DNA from: a virus | Virus record (IMG/VR): IMGVR_UViG_3300044952_000744 | Span: 1-38,323 of that record | Reading direction: 5' to 3' (one strand) | Length of the DNA stretch: 38,323 bases | Shown: positions 29,977-36,632 of the stretch, in pieces | Position numbering within the stretch: position 1 is the stretch's first letter | Layout of the letters: the number at the start of each line of letters is the position of its first letter | Translations under genes and position numbers: made by a program | The notes under the pieces: generated by a model | Told to the model about the DNA's origin: nothing | What the model saw: only the letters and a program-made list of their open reading frames with translations | Database searches by the model: none

Positions 29977-31749
29977 ATGGATTTTTTAAAATTAATACAA
30001 GAAGGAAGAGTTGATGACTTTAAATCCAAGTATGGAAAGAAATTTTCACCTGAAAATTTGAACAAAATTATTGAGAAAGTACCACAAAAATATTTTGAGT
30101 GGGTAGGCAAGGTATCTGACAACATTAACTTTGATGAGAACTTTACCAAATTAGTAGATGCTCTTGAAAGGTTTGATAAGATTTCAACAAACCTACCAAA
30201 AACTGATATTACACAATATCAAAATGCTGATGAATTAATAAACTCAATTGTGAACTATCATAATAGGGCTCGGAGAGATGTTAAAAAAGTTGAGGGTGGT
30301 AATGTTGTTTATGATGATGGAAAGTTTTTTGTTGTTAATCCATTAACACATGACGCTTCGTGTTATTATGGTAAAGGTACCAAGTGGTGTACTGCGGCAG
30401 AATCTGATTACCAATTCAAAAGATATAATGAAGATGGAAAGTTATTCTACATTTTAGATAGAACTAAAGCAACCAGTGACCCATTGTATAAAGTTGCGTT
30501 ATTAAGAAAATTTGATGGGGATACAATTTATTATGACGCGAAAGATGAGGCAATTAAAAATGGATGGATACTCAACACAAACAAAATTAATGAAATAATA
30601 TCTTCAGTTGATTCTTATTTACAACAAGAATACGGAGAACAACTTAAAATATATTCTGATATTGCTTCTGCCAAAAAAGAAAAAGAAAGACTTGAAAGAT
30701 TAAGAGAACAACAGAGAGTTCAAGGAATGAGGGAAGACGCTCAAGAGAGAAGAGAAGATGAGGAATGGGATTTGAATGGTGATTGTCCTGATGAAGGATT
30801 AGAGGCCCATGCATTACTAAACTTTCTTGTTGAAAATTCAGATGTTAGTGTATTAACTAATGATGACAGGGCGGATATTCTAAGAATTAATAATGAGATA
30901 GAGGTACTTAAAAGAAGATATGATGATGATGAAAGAGAAGGAGAACCTGATGAAAATGTTGAAATATTAGATGAAATTGAAGCTCTTGAGGATGAATTAA
31001 CAACTTATGATGGACATATTGATGTGTACAACATTGTTCCTGTGGGACAACATTATGACTTAACTGAATTTGAAGTTATTGATGCTGATTTAGATGGTAG
31101 AAGATATGGGGTTGGTGATGATGATGATATGCAAAAAAGTTGTTATGACTACGTGGATAATTTAATTGATGATATTGGTTATACAGGATTTAACTCAGGA
31201 TTTGCTCAAGGGTATTTGGACACCGAAGCTATTGTTAAAGAAGCGGAAGATGTTTATGAAAATGATGTGAGAGATAGTCCTGAATCTTATTTTAGTGATG
31301 AGGATAGAATGTTATCTGAAGACCAAGAAGAAAAAATTGAAATCTTGAATAATAAAATTGAAAAACTTGAAAACCATATTAATGACATGGAAAGTCATAT
31401 GGATGGTGGTGAAGGAGATGAAAGTATTCAAGACAAGATTGATGAATTAAATGAACTTATTGAAGAATTTAAAGAAGAGATTGAAGAAATAGAAACCAAT
31501 CCTGACGGAGACTTCCCTGAGGATATGATTGAAGATAAGATTAATGAGTTAGTTCGTGATGTTAATTATGACCCGGAAGAATTCATGCAAAATTATGGGT
31601 TAGATTGGGAGAATTATATTGACAAAGATGATTTTATCCAAGGAGTGATAAATGCTGATGGGTATGGTGCAACTATAAGTAGTTATGATGGTAGTGCTGA
31701 TGAGATTTATGTGAAAGATGAGTTATTTTATGTAATCAGAATTGATTAA
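29977..31749 (+). CDS. Tag-bearing WCTA-domain protein with acidic coiled-coil tail
   Basis: The 590-residue protein starts MDFLKLIQEGRVDDFKSKYG, with a short tag-like Leu-Ile-Gln-Glu site. A middle domain (about 105-190) carries VVYDDGKFFVVNPLTHDAS, CYYGKGTKWCTA with Cys129, Trp137 and Cys138, and KLFYILDRTK, corresponding to the 22883 domain. From about 225 on the protein is very acidic, with coiled coils (KKEKERLERLREQQRVQG; EKIEILNNKIEKLENHIND). The C terminus holds a small globular end. I recognise the WCTA region as recurrent in aquatic phages, function unknown. Late promoter motif and tag suggest a virion-carried protein. Confidence 0.55.
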   Translation: MDFLKLIQEGRVDDFKSKYGKKFSPENLNKIIEKVPQKYFEWVGKVSDNINFDENFTKLVDALERFDKISTNLPKTDITQYQNADELINSIVNYHNRARRDVKKVEGGNVVYDDGKFFVVNPLTHDASCYYGKGTKWCTAAESDYQFKRYNEDGKLFYILDRTKATSDPLYKVALLRKFDGDTIYYDAKDEAIKNGWILNTNKINEIISSVDSYLQQEYGEQLKIYSDIASAKKEKERLERLREQQRVQGMREDAQERREDEEWDLNGDCPDEGLEAHALLNFLVENSDVSVLTNDDRADILRINNEIEVLKRRYDDDEREGEPDENVEILDEIEALEDELTTYDGHIDVYNIVPVGQHYDLTEFEVIDADLDGRRYGVGDDDDMQKSCYDYVDNLIDDIGYTGFNSGFAQGYLDTEAIVKEAEDVYENDVRDSPESYFSDEDRMLSEDQEEKIEILNNKIEKLENHINDMESHMDGGEGDESIQDKIDELNELIEEFKEEIEEIETNPDGDFPEDMIEDKINELVRDVNYDPEEFMQNYGLDWENYIDKDDFIQGVINADGYGATISSYDGSADEIYVKDELFYVIRID

Positions 31750-31771
31750 TTTATCATTAATTGTATTATTG
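31742..31771 (+). promoter_or_regulatory. Near-consensus promoter TTG-N19-TATTATTG
   Basis: TTG at 31742-31744, 19 bases, then TATTATTG at 31764-31771 (one mismatch to TAnnTTTG). The box ends 4 bases before the ATG at 31776, the same distance as at 3506, 4044 and 24625. Confidence 0.35.
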
Positions 31772-31775
31772 AAAA

Positions 31776-32555
31776 ATGGGAAGAAAGAAAAAAATATCAT
31801 TTAAGTTAAATCCTGAGTGGATGTTCAAAGAGCCTATTGATTTTGAATATAACAAATATACTTTATTAGATTACTTACAAAAATGTGAAAAAGGATTTGA
31901 TAAGTTGGAAATATATCCTGACTTTGTTGAATTGTCGCTACATTTGGCGAACTTACAATCTATTGTTAAAGAAAATACATTATTACTGACTAATAAAAAA
32001 TTTGAGTCGTGTGATGATGAAATCCTTGTTAAAGAACTTATTTCAAAAAAACCAAGACAATTATCAAATGATGAAGAAAGTGAGTTAGATAAGACTCTTA
32101 CATTTTCAGGTGGAAAATTATTTGATGCGTTTAATATTGCAAAATCAATATGGAATTTAGCCTATGATAGTACAGACATTTTTCTTAAAAAAAACAAAAA
32201 AGGATTAATCTCTGGTATGGGTTATATGTTTTATTTTGATAAAGAAAATGAAAAATTAATGGTTTGGGAATATGAAATAAAAAAACCAAAAGGGGATACT
32301 CATAATAATAAAACTTATATTAATTTAATTTACGATAATACTTTGAATGGGATGACACTAACTAGTGTTATCAATACTTTCACAAAATGGAATCATACAG
32401 ATTCTTATAAAGACCTTCCAATATTTGAGATGAAATGTTCTCAAAAACTACCAATGGAACAAACCATGATTCCAATCATGAAAAGAAAACTAATGGCATA
32501 CATTTTTCAAATTGTTAACCTTGAAAAGATGAATTCCTTTGACTCTGAAAAATAA
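31776..32555 (+). CDS. Hypothetical phage protein, 259 aa
   Basis: A soluble 259-residue protein. It starts with a basic segment and then FKLNPEWMFKEPIDFEYNKY, TLLDYLQKCEKGFDKLEIYP and FVELSLHLANLQSIVKEN, phrases that look strongly conserved. I believe this family is present in other large Bacteroidota phages, but cannot state a function. The C terminus (MEQTMIPIMKRKLMAYIFQI) is helical. It may have its own leaderless promoter. It heads a chain of small overlapping genes to 35135. Confidence 0.5.
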   Translation: MGRKKKISFKLNPEWMFKEPIDFEYNKYTLLDYLQKCEKGFDKLEIYPDFVELSLHLANLQSIVKENTLLLTNKKFESCDDEILVKELISKKPRQLSNDEESELDKTLTFSGGKLFDAFNIAKSIWNLAYDSTDIFLKKNKKGLISGMGYMFYFDKENEKLMVWEYEIKKPKGDTHNNKTYINLIYDNTLNGMTLTSVINTFTKWNHTDSYKDLPIFEMKCSQKLPMEQTMIPIMKRKLMAYIFQIVNLEKMNSFDSEK

Positions 32556-32572
32556 GTTTCTTATAATTACTT

Positions 32573-32788
32573 ATGGGATTTAATAAACGATGGGTTACTC
32601 TTGAAGGAAGTATTAATGCTTTAAACAATGGTAGGCTAAAACAATATTATGGTAAGAGTGATGCTTTAATCTTTGAAGATAAGATGGGTGATTTTATTCA
32701 TAAGTTATATTGTAAAGGTAAGTCAGATAAAGAAATTCTTATAATTATTAACAATAAAAAACACGGAGGAAACAATGAAGTGCATTAA
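32573..32788 (+). CDS. Hypothetical protein, 71 aa
   Basis: This 71-residue product begins MGFNKRWVTLEGSINALNNG and is a small helical protein with a basic surface. The segment GKSDKEILIIINNKK is distinctive. It overlaps the following gene by 14 bases. No family is recognised. Confidence 0.45.
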   Translation: MGFNKRWVTLEGSINALNNGRLKQYYGKSDALIFEDKMGDFIHKLYCKGKSDKEILIIINNKKHGGNNEVH

Positions 32789-33002
32789 ATTAATTAGACA
32801 AACAAAAGGTAGAGAATTAGGGGAAGTTATGAGAACTACCGACTATGACGCTGGAATTAGAGTAAAAGGTGGTAACTGGGCTTACACACCAAAATCAGAT
32901 TGGAAAGAATACAGAGGTAAAGTTAAAAAGACCGACCAAGTAACCGACCAAGTAACCGACCAAGTACCGACTAAGAGAGGAAAACGAAGTGATAACCAAT
33001 AA
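32775..33002 (+). CDS. Small basic protein with TDQV repeat tail, 75 aa
   Basis: The first 50 residues (MKCIKLIRQTKGRELGEVMR, then GIRVKGGNWAYTPKSDWKEY) resemble small phage proteins with a conserved Y-x-P-K-S-x-W/K ending. The last 25 carry three perfect copies of Thr-Asp-Gln-Val and a basic end (PTKRGKRSDNQ). The repeat tail is likely unstructured and variable in length. It starts inside the previous gene. Function unknown. Confidence 0.5.
   Translation: MKCIKLIRQTKGRELGEVMRTTDYDAGIRVKGGNWAYTPKSDWKEYRGKVKKTDQVTDQVTDQVPTKRGKRSDNQ
32931..32966 (+). repeat. Three perfect 12-base tandem repeats (ACCGACCAAGTA)
   Basis: Three contiguous copies are in frame with the 32775 gene and encode the TDQV units. 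A partial fourth copy (CCGAC) follows. Replication slippage in this tract would change tail length without shifting the frame. Confidence 0.9.
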
Positions 33003-33007
33003 TCATT

Positions 33008-33229
33008 ATGTGTATATCTAAGAAAACATATTATATTGGTAGTGGTTGTAGTCAAACTGTGATTAGAGGATTTGATTATTCTATTTTATTTAGTACTTCA
33101 CCATCAGGATGGTCTATTAGATTTAATAATGGGTTTGGAATTAATGTGACCACAAAACCATTGTTTTCTGTTAGAAATGGCCATAAAAAGTCTCTTAAAT
33201 TGGGGAAATATTACATAGTGAAATTATGA
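33008..33229 (+). CDS. Hypothetical protein, 73 aa
   Basis: The 73-residue product starts MCISKKTYYIGSGCSQTVIR and is beta-rich with many Gly, Ser and aromatic residues (FDYSILFSTSPSGWSIRFNN). It has two early Cys residues. Its stop overlaps the next start (ATGA), which supports translation. No family is recognised. Confidence 0.4.
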   Translation: MCISKKTYYIGSGCSQTVIRGFDYSILFSTSPSGWSIRFNNGFGINVTTKPLFSVRNGHKKSLKLGKYYIVKL

Positions 33230-33456
33230 GTAAAAATAAAGAAATGGTTAACCACCCAGAACATTACGGTGGTCAGGATAATCCATATGAAGTTGTAAAA
33301 GTTTGCGAGGCTTGGGGGCTTGATAAAGATGCTTACATCTTCAATGTTGTTAAGTATGTTGCGAGAGCGGGTAAAAAAGACTCGGATAAAGAACTCCAAG
33401 ATTTAAAGAAAGCTTTATGGTATTTGGAGAGAAAAATTAAAAACTTAGAAAAATGA
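33226..33456 (+). CDS. DUF3310-type protein
   Basis: This 76-residue protein has the DUF3310 pattern: VNHPEHYGG at the N terminus, then YEVVKVCEAWGLDKDAYIFN, VVKYVARAGKKDSDKELQDL and KKALWYLERKI. This small family occurs in many phages and is often labelled as a nucleotide kinase, though the activity is not well established. It shares ATGA overlaps with both the gene before and the APS-kinase-like gene after, so it is probably coupled to them in nucleotide or base metabolism. Confidence 0.8.
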   Translation: MSKNKEMVNHPEHYGGQDNPYEVVKVCEAWGLDKDAYIFNVVKYVARAGKKDSDKELQDLKKALWYLERKIKNLEK

Positions 33457-33884
33457 TTTATTGGTTAACAGGACAACCTGGTGCAGGTAAGACAACATTG
33501 GCAAAATCAATTATGGAGTTAAGGTACTTCAATAATTGGTACCATATTGATGGTGATGATATTAGAGAATTATTTGATAATAAAGATTATTCAAAAGAAG
33601 GACGAATGAAGAATATACAATTAGCTCAACATTTGGCTCAATATCTTCACTCCAAAGGACAAAATGTTTTAGTATCATTAGTGTCTCCTTACAAAGGACA
33701 AAGAGATGCATTCAAAGAGAAACTTGAAAATGCAATAAAAGAAGTTTATGTTTATACTTCAGAGGTAAGAGGTAGGGAACAATTCTTTGTTCAAGACTAT
33801 GAACCACCAACAGAAAATTACATTGACATGTGCACCGACAACATCACTGTTGCCGAATGTGTTGAAAAAATATTTAAAAAATAA
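33453..33884 (+). CDS. Adenylylsulfate-kinase-like P-loop kinase
   Basis: The 143-residue protein starts MIYWLTGQPGAGKTTLAKS, a Walker A motif at 7-14. YHIDGDDIRELF is the acidic substrate-binding segment typical of APS kinases, followed by NIQLAQHLAQYLHSKGQNVL and VSLVSPYKGQRDAF, again CysC-like. APS kinase phosphorylates adenosine 5'-phosphosulfate. It is shorter than CysC (about 200 residues) and lacks a lid region of usual length, so the substrate may differ, for example a nucleoside or nucleotide. A nucleotidyltransferase follows immediately, suggesting a joint pathway. Confidence 0.75.
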   Translation: MIYWLTGQPGAGKTTLAKSIMELRYFNNWYHIDGDDIRELFDNKDYSKEGRMKNIQLAQHLAQYLHSKGQNVLVSLVSPYKGQRDAFKEKLENAIKEVYVYTSEVRGREQFFVQDYEPPTENYIDMCTDNITVAECVEKIFKK

Positions 33885-33885
33885 T

Positions 33886-34287
33886 ATGGAAAAGATACAC
33901 ATAGAAGGAGACCCAAAATTAAAAAATAACCCTGGTAAACAATTCTCAATGTTTATTGGAAGATGGCAACCATGGCACGATGGGCACAGATGGTTGATAG
34001 ACCAAAGACTTGAACAAGGTAAGAATGTTTTAATCTGTGTTAGAGACATAGAACCTAACGAACAGAACCCATTCACAGCACAAGAAGTTTATGAAAATAT
34101 CCTTATCAAGTTATATGATTTAATTATTGAGGGAAGAGTTAAGGTTATGGTAATCCCTGATGTTGAATCGGTAAATTTTGGAAGAGGAGTTGGTTACGAT
34201 ATAATAGAGCATTTACCACCTCAAGAAGTGAGTGATATCTCAGCCACCAAAATAAGAGAACAATTAAAACAAGAAGGTAAATTATAA
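33886..34287 (+). CDS. HxGH nucleotidyltransferase (cytidylyltransferase-like)
   Basis: The start is the ATG at 33886 (MEKIHIEGDPKLKNNPGKQF); the frame is open to 33787 but that would overlap the kinase gene by about 98 bases. The 133-residue enzyme has the class motif FIGRWQPWHDGHRWL with His31 and His34, then NVLICVRD, and near the C terminus the second signature VSDISATKIREQL. Members attach AMP or CMP to small phosphate substrates (for example nicotinamide mononucleotide or pantetheine phosphate). It overlaps the methyltransferase start by one base (TAATG). Substrate unknown; pairing with an APS-kinase-like enzyme is suggestive. Confidence 0.75.
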   Translation: MEKIHIEGDPKLKNNPGKQFSMFIGRWQPWHDGHRWLIDQRLEQGKNVLICVRDIEPNEQNPFTAQEVYENILIKLYDLIIEGRVKVMVIPDVESVNFGRGVGYDIIEHLPPQEVSDISATKIREQLKQEGKL

Positions 34288-35135
34288 TGTTAGAAACAAA
34301 AAGAATTATTCAAGGAGATTGTATTGTTGAGATGGCTAAACTTCCTGAGTCAACTATTGATTTAATTGTAACCTCTCCACCATATAATGTTGGTATTGAT
34401 TATGATAGTCATGACGATAGAATGATGATGGATGAGTATTGGGAATTTACAGAACAATGGTTGACACAGGCATATCGGTTAATAAAAGATGATGGTAGAG
34501 TTGCAATAAACATACCTTATGAAGTAAATGTACAAGATAGAGGTGGTAGAGTATTATTTATGTCTGAATTTTGGGCGGTGATGAAGAAAGTTGGATTTAA
34601 ATTCTATGGGCTTGTAGACCTTGATGAGAACTCACCACACAGAAGTAAAACCACAGCTTGGGGTTCATGGATGTCACCAAGTAGTCCATACATTTATAAT
34701 CCAAAAGAGTGTGTAGTATTGGCCTATAAGAAAGACCGTATTAAAAAGGTTAAGGGTGAATCACAATGGAAAGGAGAATTGGTTGATTTAGAACAAGAGG
34801 ATGGTACTATTAAACAAAAGATGATGTATCAAGATGAGGATAAGAAAGAGTTTATGAGTTTAGTATATGGACAATGGGAATATTTTGCAGATACTAAACA
34901 ACAAACCAAAGCGACATTCTCAATGGATATACCATTAAAGGCAATCAAAATATTAACATATAGGAATGATATTGTTTTGGACCCATTCACAGGTAGTGGT
35001 ACTAGTTTAGTTGCTGCTGAAGTAAGTGGAAGACGATGGATAGGGATTGAATTAAGTGAGAATTATACCAAAGTGGCCACTGATAGAGTTCAACACTTTA
35101 TAGATAAAAACAAACAAATAGAATTAGATTTATAA
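34287..35135 (+). CDS. DNA methyltransferase with SPPY motif (N4-cytosine or N6-adenine)
   Basis: The 282-residue protein has motif IV first (LIVTSPPYNVG, Ser30-Tyr33) and motif I near the C terminus (LDPFTGSGTSLVAAE, from Asp232), then RRWIGIELSENY, the beta-class order. SPPY favours N4-cytosine methylation but also occurs in adenine enzymes, so the base is open. The middle region (about 130-195) with charged loops would recognise the target site. No cognate restriction gene is adjacent, so it probably protects phage DNA. It ends the operon; a terminator starts 2 bases after the stop. Confidence 0.85.
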   Translation: MLETKRIIQGDCIVEMAKLPESTIDLIVTSPPYNVGIDYDSHDDRMMMDEYWEFTEQWLTQAYRLIKDDGRVAINIPYEVNVQDRGGRVLFMSEFWAVMKKVGFKFYGLVDLDENSPHRSKTTAWGSWMSPSSPYIYNPKECVVLAYKKDRIKKVKGESQWKGELVDLEQEDGTIKQKMMYQDEDKKEFMSLVYGQWEYFADTKQQTKATFSMDIPLKAIKILTYRNDIVLDPFTGSGTSLVAAEVSGRRWIGIELSENYTKVATDRVQHFIDKNKQIELDL

Positions 35136-35136
35136 T

Positions 35137-35162
35137 AAAAGGGTCATTGACCCTTTTTTTTG
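35137..35162 (+). terminator. Intrinsic terminator after the methyltransferase gene
   Basis: A 9-bp perfect stem (35137-35145 with 35149-35157) with a three-base loop and nine T residues (35154-35162). Confidence 0.85.
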
Positions 35163-35171
35163 TTTCTACGA

Positions 35172-35182
35172 ATATTTATTAA
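35172..35182 (+). promoter_or_regulatory. ATATTTATTAA motif, candidate late promoter element
   Basis: An exact copy 11 bases before the ATG at 35194, located between a strong terminator and the first gene of the tag-bearing cluster. With no other promoter-like signal in the 31-base gap, this is the best-isolated example of the motif. Confidence 0.5.
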
Positions 35183-35193
35183 TAAAAGATTAA

Positions 35194-36258
35194 ATGAGTG
35201 AAATTATAATTACTGAACACCAATTAAAATTAATTAAAGAATCCATCATTAAAGATAAAAATGGTGAGAAAACAATTAATGAGGCGTGGTATAACAATGT
35301 GATGGATATTGTCGGTATCATAGACCCAACACCAATCACCGATTCAATCAATGCTATTTCTTATTTTATACAAGGAGATACCCTTTTTGGTGTCTTAAGT
35401 TTAGTAGCTGCGGTTCCATTTTTTGTTGGTGACATTGTCGCTAAGCCTGTTATGGGAGCAATGAAAATTGGCTCCAAAGCAACAAAAGAATTAGAAGCGG
35501 CAATAAAACTATCTAAAACTAATCCTGCAAAAGCAACTGAAATGATTTCAAGTCTTGCTAAAGACCCAGGACCTGTTGGTAAATTCTTACAAAGTGCTGG
35601 TGGTACTGGTGGATGGGCAGAAAAAGTTAATAGTTTTTTAAAAGAACTTCCTGTGGGACCATTCAAAGGTATGAAGAACACTATTATGGATTATTTCACT
35701 TTATTGGGTAGAGCGGGTACTAAAAGTAAAGGTGTTAGTGGTTTGGCAAAATCATTAGAAGCCGACATGAAGTTAGGTAAAGCTAAAATTCATGATATTC
35801 AGGCACTTAAAGATTTGATGAAAGATAGTAAAGTATTTGATGTTGCGGCACTATCTAAACCTGGATTTTTGAGTCAAACATTCTTCGGAGGAATTCCAAG
35901 AGTGTTCCGAAGCCCTGAAGGTAGAAGATTAAAGATTATGATGCAGCAAACCAAATGGTGGTTAGGGTTCTTGGATTATATTGGTATTGGAAATTGGGTA
36001 GGAGCGGAAGAAGTTATTAAAAAATTAGGTAGTGAAAATGAAATGATTAAGTCAATGGAAGATTATCAGAAAACTCCCGAATCTAAAGAATATTTTAATC
36101 AATCGTTTAAAGAAGGAAACTCACCAGTAGACCCTATCAAAAATACCGCAGATGATATATCACAGAGTGTGTCAAGTGACAATGTCACAGGTGACCCATT
36201 CGCTAAATTCTTAAGAGGTTTATTCACGGGACAAGTAAATCCAATCCCTGGAATGTAA
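35194..36258 (+). CDS. Tag-bearing protein with pre-toxin-like membrane region
   Basis: The 354-residue protein starts MSEIIITEHQLKLIKESIIK, tag-like with Leu-Ile-Lys-Glu. A second INEAWY site follows at about 28-33. Residues about 35-80 (VMDIVGIIDPTPITDSINAI, SYFIQGDTLFGVLSLVAAVP and FFVGDIVAKPVMGAMKIG) resemble the pre-toxin region in polymorphic toxins and secreted effectors (DxxG-pro-D-x-I-N, then G-D-x-x-A-x-x-S, then P-x-x-G). The rest is Lys/Ala/Gly-rich helix. No toxin catalytic motif is seen. It could insert into or cross membranes at infection. First of three tag-bearing genes in one operon. Confidence 0.5.
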   Translation: MSEIIITEHQLKLIKESIIKDKNGEKTINEAWYNNVMDIVGIIDPTPITDSINAISYFIQGDTLFGVLSLVAAVPFFVGDIVAKPVMGAMKIGSKATKELEAAIKLSKTNPAKATEMISSLAKDPGPVGKFLQSAGGTGGWAEKVNSFLKELPVGPFKGMKNTIMDYFTLLGRAGTKSKGVSGLAKSLEADMKLGKAKIHDIQALKDLMKDSKVFDVAALSKPGFLSQTFFGGIPRVFRSPEGRRLKIMMQQTKWWLGFLDYIGIGNWVGAEEVIKKLGSENEMIKSMEDYQKTPESKEYFNQSFKEGNSPVDPIKNTADDISQSVSSDNVTGDPFAKFLRGLFTGQVNPIPGM

Positions 36259-36281
36259 ATTAATACAAATTAAAAAATAAA

Positions 36282-36629
36282 ATGGCAAAAAGAATTATAA
36301 GATTAACAGAATCAGATTTAACTAAATTAGTTAGAAGAGTTATTAAAGAACAAAATCAACTAAGTAGTCAAGAAGTGTTTGAATTACAAACGGCTCTTAA
36401 TGATTATTTTAAAATGAAAAAAGTTGGGGTGAATGGTAAATTATTCCAAATACCTGTGGATGAAAAATGGGGACCAACTACGGTTAACGCTCTTAAAAAA
36501 TTCCAAGAAAAAGAGAATATTAACCCTGACGGAATTCCAGGACCTGACACATATACAGCATTACATAAATTAGGATTGGACCAAGACATTATTGATAAAG
36601 CTGTTGCTTGGATAAGTAAATTATTTTAA
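36282..36629 (+). CDS. Tag-bearing peptidoglycan-binding protein
   Basis: The 115-residue protein consists of a tag, IRLTESDLTKLVRRVIKEQN at about 5-24, and a PG_binding_1 domain. That domain reads VFELQTALNDYF, GVNGKLFQIPVDEKWGPTTV, NALKKFQEKENINPDGIPGP and DTYTALHKLG, the D-G-x-x-G-P-x-T and A-x-x-x-F-Q landmarks. The tag is one of the clearest in the window and differs from a signal peptide: it is basic, amphipathic and ends in Ile-Lys-Glu. A peptidoglycan-binding protein inside a virion would fit DNA entry through the cell wall. Function of the pair is inference. Confidence 0.7.
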   Translation: MAKRIIRLTESDLTKLVRRVIKEQNQLSSQEVFELQTALNDYFKMKKVGVNGKLFQIPVDEKWGPTTVNALKKFQEKENINPDGIPGPDTYTALHKLGLDQDIIDKAVAWISKLF

Positions 36630-36632
36630 TTT

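Noticed and set aside
33787-33885. Extended N terminus for the nucleotidyltransferase (start at 33787)
   Set aside because: It would overlap the kinase gene by 98 bases and adds residues with no family counterpart; the ATG at 33886 lies directly after the kinase stop and begins the domain.
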